NCBI RefSeq assembly: GCF_028823685.1
Contig: NZ_JAPEHZ010000011.1
Coordinates: 1 to 52,442, forward strand
Origin: Tenacibaculum sp. L6
GTDB taxonomy: Bacteria > Bacteroidota > Bacteroidia > Flavobacteriales > Flavobacteriaceae
Direction of reading: 5' to 3'
DNA length: 52,442 nucleotides
Of the stretch, positions 14,528-21,980 are shown piece by piece. Within the stretch, counting starts at the first letter, position 1; every line of letters starts with the position of its first letter. The notes beneath the pieces are model-generated. The model saw only the letters and a program-made list of their open reading frames with translations. It did not search any database and was not told the origin of the DNA. The translations under genes were made by a program, and so were the position numbers.

Positions 14528-16898
14528 TTAGAAGTTGTACAACACACTTAATTTAGCGTTTGTTCCTTCACCAGTACCTGTAAAAGTTCTTAAGGGTGCT
14601 GCCCATTGTGATCTTGCTGGTAAATAATATTCGTTTAACAAGTTATTTACCGCTAATGAAACTGATATATTTTCCTGTAATTTATAGTTCATAGACCAAT
14701 TAAGTAAAGTGTATCCTTCTACCGGAAATTGTGTATGTCTAAAAGTATAATTATCGTTTGCATCTAAATACGGATTAAAACGACTTCTATCTCCTAAATT
14801 AGTCATACGCAAAGAAGTACTAATTTTGTTTGTCGGTAACCATGTTACATAAGCCGTTAACTTAGGTGCTGAAATAACATCTCCTCCTAAATAAGTTAAG
14901 TTGTTTTCATCCCCCACATTATGAGTAACACCTTCAACGTAAGAATACGATGTTCCTACTTGTAATCTATTATCAAAAGCAGTATAATCTATGGCTATTT
15001 CTCCTCCATAAATATTTTGCGGTTTTTTAGAAGGTACAAAAGAATTAATATTTTCATCAAAAGTAACTCCTGTTCCTAAATTAGAAACACTGTAATATCC
15101 CACAGCTTCTAATCTGAAGTTATTGAACTTTGATAAAAATCCGAACTCATAGTTTTTAGTTACTGCTGGTTCTAATTGAATATCTTCAATATTATCTGCA
15201 GTTGCAGAACGTAAAACAGAACCTAAATCAGCAATTGAAAAACCTTGAGAATAGCTTACATAAGGAATAAACTCTTGATGCTTAATATACCTAACACCAG
15301 CATTGAAAGCTAAATTATCAAACCCTATTTCTCCTCCTGTTACTGCTACTGAAGGATTAAAATTACCATCTCCTAAAGGTGAATACGGTAAGGTGTTATA
15401 ATCATCTATTGTAAGATTCATATTATCATACCTTAAGCCTGCTTTTAAAACCCATTCGTCATTAAGTTTTACTGTAGATTGTATGTATTGTGCCCAACTA
15501 AACATATCGATATTTGGCACCCATAACCTACCACCTAACAACCCTTGATTGGTTTTATCTTTTAATAAATCTAAACCATAGGTTAATGAAACTTCTGTTG
15601 ATTCATTTGGAGTAAGTGTCGTATTAAAATTTGGTCTTAAACCATATTTTTCTGCATTAATAACAGACTGACCTCCATTTTCAAATTTATCTGAATAAAA
15701 GAAAATATTTTTTGTTTTTTGATAATACACATCAGCTGTAAAATCTGTTGTTCCATCAAAAATATTATTTAAATCATATTTCAAGTTACCATTATACAAT
15801 TTAGATCCGGTAGGCTCTTCTCCTTCAATAGCCCCTTCAATACCATAACCAGGTGTTAAAGTATAATCTCCATTCTCATTGTATACTTCAAAAGATCCAG
15901 GAACAGGTATAAATGGCGTATCTTGTAATGAATTGTATAAATTTCCTCCAATACTTATTTTTTGTCTATCAGATATTTCATACTCAAATTTAGCTAAAGC
16001 AGTATAAATTCTAGTATTATCTAACCCGTAAGTTGGAAGTATAACTTTACCATCTGCATCGTACTTGTTGCCTGTTTCCTCATAACTACCACTCACATAA
16101 TAATTGAACTTATCTATTTTTCCTCGTAGTGATTGATAAGCCCCAAACCCAAGAGCATTTTTCGTTTTTGCTAAGTTAGAAGTTCCCCAAATATTAGTTG
16201 TTCCTTCAATTTTCTCACTACTATTTGGCTTTTTGGTAATGTAATTTATAAAACCTCCATTTCCTCCATTTCCAAAAATAGATGTTGCTCCTTTTATAAC
16301 CTCAACTCTGCTAATATCGTTAGGACTTACAGATTTTATCCCTAATTGACCATTACGCAACGGAGTAGATTGCGGAACACCATCAATCATCACCAACAAA
16401 GAACGACCACGTAATGTTTGACCCCAGTTAGAAAAAGTTCCTGTAGACACAGCTAAACCTGGAACTGTAAATTCTAATATTTCATTAATATTGGTTGTTG
16501 AGTTTGATAAATCTACTAACTGCTTTTGATTTACCACAGTTATTGATGCTGGTATCTCTGAAAGATATTCTGAAAACAACTACTTCTTTTAAACTTTCTT
16601 CATTCTCTTTTAATACTTGTACTATTTCAACTGTACTATTTTGAGCAAATGTTATTTCTTTTGTTACAGTTTGAAATCCCACCATACTAAATGTTACCTT
16701 CCAAACTCCTTCTTTAATATCTGTTAACAATAAATTACCGTTAGAATCGGAAGTTGTTCCTTTTTGAAGATCTGATATAAATACATTTGCTCCATAAATT
16801 GGCTGACCTTGCTCATCTTTTATCTGTCCTTTTAAACTAGATTGCGCAAACAGCCCAGAGGTTAATAATAACGTAGTTATCAATACGTAAATTCTCAT
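14528..16898 (-). pseudogene. TonB-dependent receptor (siderophore type), frameshifted
   Basis: The 5' frame (16898-16485) codes for a signal peptide ending LFAQ, a CarboxypepD_reg domain (LKGQIKDEQGQPIYGANVFI) and the stretch KEVVV. The 3' frame (from about 16579 to 14528) continues with SEYLSEIPASITVVNQK, a plug domain (LRGRSLLVMIDGVPQS, ISRVEVIKGATSIFGNGGNGG) and a 22-strand-type barrel ending LSVLYNF. Removing one T from the T4 run (A 16573-16576 on the plus strand) joins them as EVVVSEYLSEIP. The assembled length of about 790 aa is normal for siderophore receptors. The adjacent PepSY gene supports an iron role. The substrate is unknown. Confidence 0.85.
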
Positions 16899-16916
16899 TA
16901 GTTTTTATTTAGATTT

Positions 16917-16957
16917 AATTTAAATTGCAAATATATCTTCTCTAAATTTATTAGCAA
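16917..16957 (-). promoter_or_regulatory. TonB receptor promoter with overlapping palindrome
   Basis: TTG (16957-16955), exactly 19 bp, then TATATTTG (16935-16928) is a perfect Bacteroidetes promoter on the minus strand. The palindrome AATTTAAATT (16917-16926) covers the expected start point and is a candidate iron-regulator operator. The assignment to Fur is inference. Confidence 0.7.
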
Positions 16958-17485
16958 ACATTAATTAAAAAAACTTCCTTCTTAACTAAAACAAAAAAAT
17001 CAAACCTCTAAAAATGAGGCAAAAAAAGACTTAATTCCCTTTGCTTTTTAAAAAGCCGCAAAAAACAGCCTTTAAAACATTGCAAATTAAAACAATAAGT
17101 GTAATTTTTAATTACAATTAAAAACAAAAATAAAGAATCAATAATTACATATTAAAACTATACTAACTTTTTCAACTTCAATTGTATATTCAAATTAATT
17201 AAATCTTATCTGAAAATTTGGTAAGCATCTTCTCCTTGCTATATATTCATAAAACAATTCCGGAATTGATAAAGAATTATCAACTAAAAAACATTAAAAT
17301 TCAAATGATTACAATTGCATTAAAACTAATTCTCTTAACCATTAAAATTGCTGAATTACTATTAGACTTGATTTTTTAATCTTTCTTATTATTTACAAAA
17401 CGATGTCATTTTGAGCGAAGTAAAGTGAGCTTCACTCATCATAACTCATTATTTTTCGTTATTTTTGATATAGAATCAACAACTA
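16958..17485. other. AT-rich intergenic region with one dyad and a repeat fragment
   Basis: No credible coding sequence is seen over about 530 bp. It contains an inverted repeat, TGTAATT and AATTACA with a 3-bp centre (17100-17116), and at 17404-17441 a fragment starting TGTCATTTTGAGCGAAG. That fragment resembles an interspersed repeat common in flavobacterial genomes. Confidence 0.5.
17404..17441 (+). repeat. Interspersed repeat fragment (GTCATTTTGAGCG type)
   Basis: The start TGTCATTTTGAGCGAAG is typical of dispersed GTCATTyCGA repeats in Flavobacteriaceae. A related GTCATTCCGACAGAACGAGG sequence lies inside cusA at 24385-24428 on the minus strand. Family membership is from memory. Confidence 0.4.
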
Positions 17486-17638
17486 ATGAAAAAAAGCATT
17501 TTTAAATTATTAGCTAAGCTAAACAAAGCGCTACTACCCTCTTTTACCAAAAAAGAGTTGGATGTTACTAAAGCTTCAAAATTTCAATTAGCAATTATTG
17601 GATGGCGAGCTTATGTTACTATAAATTCTTTGGACTAA
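17486..17638 (+). CDS. Conserved 50-aa basic protein
   Basis: A 50-residue protein beginning MKKSIFKLLAKLNKALLPSF and ending QLAIIGWRAYVTINSLD. It is rich in Lys and hydrophobic residues and has a Trp-Arg pair near the end. I recognise this as a small protein widely kept in Flavobacteriaceae, sometimes loosely labelled as SsrA-related, but its function is not known to me. It ends 12 bp before the DUF2007 gene on the same strand, so the two are probably cotranscribed. TATTTTTG (17460-17467) upstream fits the -7 consensus. Confidence 0.65.
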   Translation: MKKSIFKLLAKLNKALLPSFTKKELDVTKASKFQLAIIGWRAYVTINSLD

Positions 17639-17650
17639 AACTTATATATT

Positions 17651-17884
17651 ATGAACAAGCATGTAAAAGTTTTTTCGGGAACTCAAATCTTTGTTGGCCG
17701 ATTAAGTCAACTACTTGATGAAATTAATGTTCCATATTTAATTAAAGATAATAAAGAATCTGGGAGATTGGCTGGTTTCGGTACTTTAGGTAATTCTGTT
17801 GATGTATTTATCTATGAATCAGACGTTGAAAAATCTCAGAGCACTATTGATAGTTTTAAAGAAGAAATAGCAGAAGACAAATAA
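17651..17884 (+). CDS. DUF2007 domain protein
   Basis: A 77-residue cytoplasmic protein of the DUF2007 family, named putative signal-transducing protein in Pfam. The core VFSGTQIFVGRLSQLLDE, then VPYLIKDN and DVFIYESDVEKSQ is the ACT-like fold pattern of the family: a beta strand, a helix that spans a linear epitope, a strand, and a C-terminal helix. There is no catalytic motif. It follows the 50-aa gene closely and precedes tRNA-Arg. Its role is unknown. Confidence 0.75.
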   Translation: MNKHVKVFSGTQIFVGRLSQLLDEINVPYLIKDNKESGRLAGFGTLGNSVDVFIYESDVEKSQSTIDSFKEEIAEDK

Positions 17885-17912
17885 ATTAAAAAAGGTGAAA
17901 AAAATTATTTTT

Positions 17913-17946
17913 TTGCTTTACAATTTAAAAAACATTCTTATATTTG
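17913..17946 (+). promoter_or_regulatory. tRNA-Arg promoter
   Basis: TTG (17913-17915), a 23-bp spacer and TATATTTG (17939-17946) stand 12 bp before the tRNA. This is the arrangement expected for flavobacterial tRNA genes. Confidence 0.65.
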
Positions 17947-17958
17947 CACCCGCAAAAC

Positions 17959-18032
17959 GGCCTCGTAGCATAACTGAATAGTGCACTTGATTACGGCTCA
18001 AGAGGTTGCAGGTTTGAATCCTGCCGAGGTCA
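17959..18032 (+). tRNA. tRNA-Arg (anticodon ACG)
   Basis: The sequence folds as a cloverleaf. The acceptor stem is GGCCTCG with CGAGGTC (one G-U pair) and discriminator A. The D stem is GCAT/GTGC, the anticodon stem CTTGA/TCAAG with loop TTACGGC, and the T arm GCAGG-TTTGAAT-CCTGC. The anticodon ACG reads CGU and, after deamination of A34 to inosine, CGC and CGA. The CCA end is not encoded. The D loop has G-A where G18-G19 is usual. Confidence 0.96.
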
Positions 18033-18034
18033 CA

Positions 18035-18071
18035 AAAAACCAGTAATTCGATAATTGAATTACTGGTTTTT
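18035..18071 (+). terminator. tRNA-Arg terminator
   Basis: A perfect 15-bp stem has arms AAAAACCAGTAATTC and GAATTACTGGTTTTT with a 7-nt loop. It starts 3 bp after the tRNA and ends in a T tract. Confidence 0.85.
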
Positions 18072-18094
18072 ATCTTTTATAAACTTTATAAAAC

Positions 18095-18137
18095 AAAAAA
18101 AGTGTAACGATTTTAAAATTTCGTTACACTTTTTTTT
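18095..18137. terminator. Bidirectional terminator of the metal-efflux operon
   Basis: Arms AAAGTGTAACGA and TCGTTACACTTT are flanked by A and T runs on the two sides. It closes the minus-strand efflux operon and can also stop plus-strand read-through past the tRNA. Confidence 0.85.
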
Positions 18138-18141
18138 AGAA

Positions 18142-18588
18142 TTAGTGATTAGACGTTTCGTCTGCTTTTACCTCACCTTTTAAGCTCATTTCCATACCGT
18201 GATCGTATTGACAACATCCTGGTAAGTTTCCATAAGCTTCTTCATTTCCTGCCACTTTATCAGTATCATATCCTGAAGCCGCAATAGCATTATGAATAGC
18301 ATCTACATTTGTTTTTGAACCATCAAACGATACATTAACTTGCTTTCTTAACTTATCCCATTCTGCCGATGCTACTCCATCTACACCATTAACAGCTTTT
18401 TCGATAGTACTTTTGCACATTCCGCAGTTACCTCTTACTCCAAAAGTTGTAGTAGTCATCGCTACTTCTTGAGTTGTTGTTTGCTCTGTTTGTACTTCTT
18501 TTGTTTCTGTTTCTTTTTTAGCTTCGTTTTTACAACTTACTAAACCGATTGTAGCTAACATAGCCACTCCTAAGATTACTTTTCTCAT
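18142..18588 (-). CDS. Heavy-metal-associated (HMA) domain lipoprotein
   Basis: A 148-residue lipoprotein (lipobox ending LVSC, C19) with a Lys/Glu/Thr-rich linker and one HMA domain. The metal-binding loop is GNCGMCK (C55 and C58), followed by VNGVDGVASAEWD and VDAIHNAIAASGYDTDKV in ferredoxin-like order. A second Cys pair is present in LPGCCQYDHGMEM, with His and Met, which would suit Cu(I). It is the last gene of the efflux operon, 12 bp after cusB. I infer a periplasmic metal chaperone passing ions to the CusB/CusA complex. Confidence 0.85.
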   Translation of the reverse strand: MRKVILGVAMLATIGLVSCKNEAKKETETKEVQTEQTTTQEVAMTTTTFGVRGNCGMCKSTIEKAVNGVDGVASAEWDKLRKQVNVSFDGSKTNVDAIHNAIAASGYDTDKVAGNEEAYGNLPGCCQYDHGMEMSLKGEVKADETSNH

Positions 18589-18600
18589 TTTAATTGATAT

Positions 18601-20304
18601 TTAATTATTATTTATTGTTTCTTTTACCTCACCACATTTCAGCATCATATCGCCAAAATACGGATTTAATACTTGTTTTTCTTTACTTAACCAATAGGCT
18701 CCTTTATCACTATCTGCCATAGGACAATATTGCTTATAGGTCACTTCATTAATTCCGAAAGACTGAACTGCCTTAATAAAATGTTCTGACACTGTTTTAA
18801 AAGACTTTCTCTGCGCATCTATGTCTGTTGTTTTAGCCATATCTGCACTTCCTTCTTTTAATAAAGGAACTAATTGCATCCATTGTTTATGTGCTGCTTC
18901 ATTGGTTAACAACTTCATATCTATTAGCTCAATACTTTTATTCAACTCTGCAGCGCTTTCTTTTGCTTTATTCGTATCGGTTTTCACCAAAGCATCTTTT
19001 AATTTTATATAATCTTCATACGCTTTTTGCAATTGCTCTTTAAAGGCTTTAGGAGTGCTAAAAGACTCTATAATCTCTTTGGTATGATTCATCATTGATT
19101 TCTTTCCTTGTAATTGAGCAGAGGCATCTATTGTAAACACACCATTCGTTACAATTTCTTCTCCTGGATTCAATCCTTTTTCTACTTGATAATTCTCACC
19201 TACTCTTCCACCTAATACTACTTCGCGCATTTCAAAAACAGGCTTATCTGCTTCTGGCTTCACATATACAACTGAACGTTTTCCTGTCCATAAAACTGAT
19301 GTAGCTGGAATACTTAATTGCTGCTCAGAATTTTTTTCTGTAGCTTGTACCTTCCCCGTAACAAACATTGCTGGTTTAAACTTTCCTTTATTGTTATTTA
19401 ACACAGCTCGCATGGTTATAGTTCTAGTTTCTGGATTCATAACAGGATCTATAAATGAAACTTTAGCATTAAAAACTTCATTCGGATATGCATTCGTAGT
19501 AATCGATATATTTTGACCTACTTTAAAATTACTTATTTGATTTTCGTAGGCATCAAAATTTGCCCATACGGTACTCAAATTAGCAAGTTTTAACAACGCT
19601 TGTCCCTGACTTATATAATCACCTTGTTCAACTAGCTTCTCAGATACTGTACCTGTTACCGTTGCATACACAGGAAAGTTTTCCTTTACAACTCCTGTTT
19701 TCTCTATCTGATTGATTTGATTTTCTGACAGCTTCCATAATTTCAACTTATTTCTAACTGCCTTATACAATTCAGGTTGACTTTCTTTTAAAGAAGCTGC
19801 TGTTAGTAACTCTTGTTGTGCTTTTACTAATTCTGGAGAATAGATTGTTGCAAGTAATTGTCCTTTATTTATTTTCTCTCCAGTAAAATTCACATTCAAA
19901 CGCTCAATTCTTCCTGCAAAATAACTCACTTGTACTGCATTCGACTTTTCGTTTTCTGCTATTTTTCCTGATAACGTAATTGTATTACCTACACTCATAG
20001 CATTACCTATTACAGTAGTTTGAACGTTTGCTAAGGCTAATGCATTTTTAGTCAACTTAAACTGATTTGCAGCTAATCCTTCTGCTCCAGCTTCCGCAGG
20101 AATTAAATCCATCCCACAAATAGGACAATCTCCTGGTTCAGGTTGCATAATTTGTGGATGCATAGAACAAGTCCACATTTTATTTCCTTCAGCAGTTTCA
20201 CCTGCATGATCATGACTTCCTCCTTCAGAAGAACCTCCAAAGAGCAACCACCCTAAGGTTACCCCTACAATTAAAATTACTATATAAACTATATATTTTT
20301 TCAT
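18601..20304 (-). CDS. cusB: RND efflux periplasmic adaptor (CusB-type) with HMBD and DUF3347
   Basis: The membrane-fusion subunit linking CusA to the outer-membrane CusC. In order: an N-terminal anchor helix; a heavy-metal-binding domain (42-70) with C46-S-M48-H and C60-P-I-C63-G-M; the lipoyl/barrel-sandwich and coiled-coil hairpin (about 100-260); beta-barrel and membrane-proximal domains; and from about 420 a DUF3347-type helical domain with CPMADSDKGAYWL. The second metal-binding segment is not present in E. coli CusB, and the length of 567 aa reflects these additions. The stop lies 12 bp before the HMA gene and the start 4 bp after cusC. A Cu/Ag substrate is inferred from the Met/Cys/His sites. 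Confidence 0.92.
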   Translation of the reverse strand: MKKYIVYIVILIVGVTLGWLLFGGSSEGGSHDHAGETAEGNKMWTCSMHPQIMQPEPGDCPICGMDLIPAEAGAEGLAANQFKLTKNALALANVQTTVIGNAMSVGNTITLSGKIAENEKSNAVQVSYFAGRIERLNVNFTGEKINKGQLLATIYSPELVKAQQELLTAASLKESQPELYKAVRNKLKLWKLSENQINQIEKTGVVKENFPVYATVTGTVSEKLVEQGDYISQGQALLKLANLSTVWANFDAYENQISNFKVGQNISITTNAYPNEVFNAKVSFIDPVMNPETRTITMRAVLNNNKGKFKPAMFVTGKVQATEKNSEQQLSIPATSVLWTGKRSVVYVKPEADKPVFEMREVVLGGRVGENYQVEKGLNPGEEIVTNGVFTIDASAQLQGKKSMMNHTKEIIESFSTPKAFKEQLQKAYEDYIKLKDALVKTDTNKAKESAAELNKSIELIDMKLLTNEAAHKQWMQLVPLLKEGSADMAKTTDIDAQRKSFKTVSEHFIKAVQSFGINEVTYKQYCPMADSDKGAYWLSKEKQVLNPYFGDMMLKCGEVKETINNN

Positions 20305-20308
20305 CTGT

Positions 20309-21610
20309 TTATTTTATTAAATAATTAATAATGGTACTTTGAGTATAATAATTTACTTCTGATGTAATCATGTTTGTTTGAAACTTTAATTGTAACTCCT
20401 GAATATCTAACACATCATTAAAGTCGATTGTACCTGTCTCGTAACTTTTTACCAAAATTTGTTCAGCATTTTTTGCTTGCTCTAAATTTTTGAGTTGTGT
20501 TTTATGACTTATCATCGCTGCATTTCTATCTGATACAGCTCTATACAATACAGTTTCTAACGTATTGTATCGTTGTTGTTTTTGGGAAAGAATTTCTTCT
20601 TGCTGCAACTTGTTTTGTTTAGTTACAGATGTATTCTTCTTATTGAAAATAGGTATTGATAATGATATCATTGGCATTACAATATCTTTTCCATTCTCAG
20701 CCATATCCATATCTGTACGTTTAGCCACATTTACATAATCAAGACCGAAACCAATCATTGGTTGTTTTTCTTTTTGATTCAATAATTCTGATTTTTCTAC
20801 AGAAGTATACATTTTATCAAACTTCACCAACTCAGGGTGCAATTGTAAATTACTCGGCTGTATTTTAGCGGCTTCTGCTGGAATAGGTAAACTATCTACA
20901 ACACTAATAGAAGTCATAATATCTTGGTTTAATAATTTATTAAATGCTTTTTCTATACCTGAAAAAGTCTCCACCAATACTTCTTTTTGCTGATTCAACT
21001 CATTCTGTCTTATCTGTAATCTTAACACATCTACCGCTGATGCCTTACCCACTCCTACCGAAGTTAACGCTAACTTTTCATACGTTTTAAGCAATTCTAT
21101 ATTTTCACCCAATACGTTTTGCTTTGCTTTAAGTTCGTAGAGTTTATAATACAATTGCGCTACGGACGTCATTAACTTACGTTTTACAACCATCATATCT
21201 TGATAGCTAGCATCAGCTAATGATGACACATAATTTTCTCTTGCTGATATAGTTCCAAAAAAAGGAATCATTTGTTTTACAGAAAGCTTAAACTTTTGCG
21301 GACCTGTACGTGTTTCTGGTTCACTCACAAAATACCCTGCTCCAAACTCTGTATTAGGCAAAGTATTTACTTCTTCCTTTTTTTCTGAAATACGTCTGTA
21401 TTGCGCATCAAACTGTTGTACTTCTGGACTATTTTCTAAAGCTATATTTATGTATTCTTGTAAATCTTGCGCATTTGAAAAATGAAAAACTAAAAGTGAA
21501 AAACTAAAAGTCAACATTCTTTTTAAATGAAAAGTGAAAAACGAAAAATGAAAAACGAAAACTACCCAGTTTTTTATTTCACTAAATATGAAAGCTATAA
21601 ATTGTTTCAT
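20309..21610 (-). CDS. cusC: TolC-family outer-membrane channel (CusC-type) with unusual N terminus
   Basis: The outer-membrane exit duct of the efflux pump. TolC-family features are two helical repeats with LQEYINIALENSPEVQQFDAQ at the mature start, AQLYYKLYELKAKQ, VDVLRLQIRQNELNQQKEVL, and a second repeat with QEEILSQKQQRYN and ETGTIDFNDVLDIQELQLKFQ. The start ATG overlaps the TGA of the four-helix-bundle gene as ATGA. The signal region of about 48 residues is abnormally long and Phe/His/Ser-rich because of GAAAAATGAAAAGTG-type repeats (21478-21563). An internal Met (MLTFSFSLL) would give a normal signal peptide ending SNAQ. Confidence 0.88.
   Translation of the reverse strand: MKQFIAFIFSEIKNWVVFVFHFSFFTFHLKRMLTFSFSLLVFHFSNAQDLQEYINIALENSPEVQQFDAQYRRISEKKEEVNTLPNTEFGAGYFVSEPETRTGPQKFKLSVKQMIPFFGTISARENYVSSLADASYQDMMVVKRKLMTSVAQLYYKLYELKAKQNVLGENIELLKTYEKLALTSVGVGKASAVDVLRLQIRQNELNQQKEVLVETFSGIEKAFNKLLNQDIMTSISVVDSLPIPAEAAKIQPSNLQLHPELVKFDKMYTSVEKSELLNQKEKQPMIGFGLDYVNVAKRTDMDMAENGKDIVMPMISLSIPIFNKKNTSVTKQNKLQQEEILSQKQQRYNTLETVLYRAVSDRNAAMISHKTQLKNLEQAKNAEQILVKSYETGTIDFNDVLDIQELQLKFQTNMITSEVNYYTQSTIINYLIK
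21478..21563 (-). repeat. GAAAAaTGAAAAgTG repeat tract in the cusC signal region
   Basis: Imperfect copies of TGAAAAA(C/T) and TGAAAAGTG fill the part of cusC coding for the signal peptide, giving FHFSFF and FSFSLL-type sequence. The 13-mer AATGAAAAACTAA at 21481 recurs exactly at 24001 inside cusA. Confidence 0.6.
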
Positions 21611-21957
21611 GATATTGACTTTTTTGATGTTTTTATTGAACTTACCAACATTGCCACAAGCTCTTTACAAACCGAATGTAACGACTGATATTTATCTTCA
21701 ACTAAATAGCTAGTATCCTTTAAAAGGTCTAGCCAATACAAAGTTTCATTGGCTTCTTTTAAAGCAATGCTCATTTTATGAATGAAATCTTTCTTGCTTT
21801 GCGCAAATTCTGCTTCTCTTATTAAAGCTCCCACAGCTGTACCACTTCTCAAAAGTTGCTTACTTAAAACATACTCCTTTTTATCAGCAACTAAATACTG
21901 TGAAAGCCTCACTACCTCAAGTGCAAACCCATAACTTTTATCTTTTAAAATACTCAT
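21607..21957 (-). CDS. Four-helix-bundle protein (S23 / 23S rRNA IVS-type)
   Basis: A 116-residue protein of the four-helix-bundle family first found in intervening sequences of 23S rRNA. Signature parts are SYGFALEVVRLSQYL, LSKQLLRSGTAVGALIREAEFAQSKKDFIHK and ALKEANETLYWLDLL. Related proteins form pentameric barrels, including the Avd accessory factor of diversity-generating retroelements, but no reverse transcriptase or template repeat is nearby. The gene lies inside the efflux operon between cusA (23-bp gap) and cusC (ATGA overlap), so its translation is coupled to the pump. Its role here is unknown; insertion as a passenger gene is plausible. Confidence 0.85.
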   Translation of the reverse strand: MSILKDKSYGFALEVVRLSQYLVADKKEYVLSKQLLRSGTAVGALIREAEFAQSKKDFIHKMSIALKEANETLYWLDLLKDTSYLVEDKYQSLHSVCKELVAMLVSSIKTSKKSIS

Positions 21958-21980
21958 AATTAAAAATTTTACACTTTACA

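Noticed and set aside
17404..17441. Insertion sequence end or mobile element border
   Set aside because: No transposase, terminal inverted repeat or target duplication was seen. It is better described as a short dispersed repeat fragment.
21607..21957. S23-type protein as part of a diversity-generating retroelement
   Set aside because: No reverse transcriptase, template repeat or variable repeat is present nearby.
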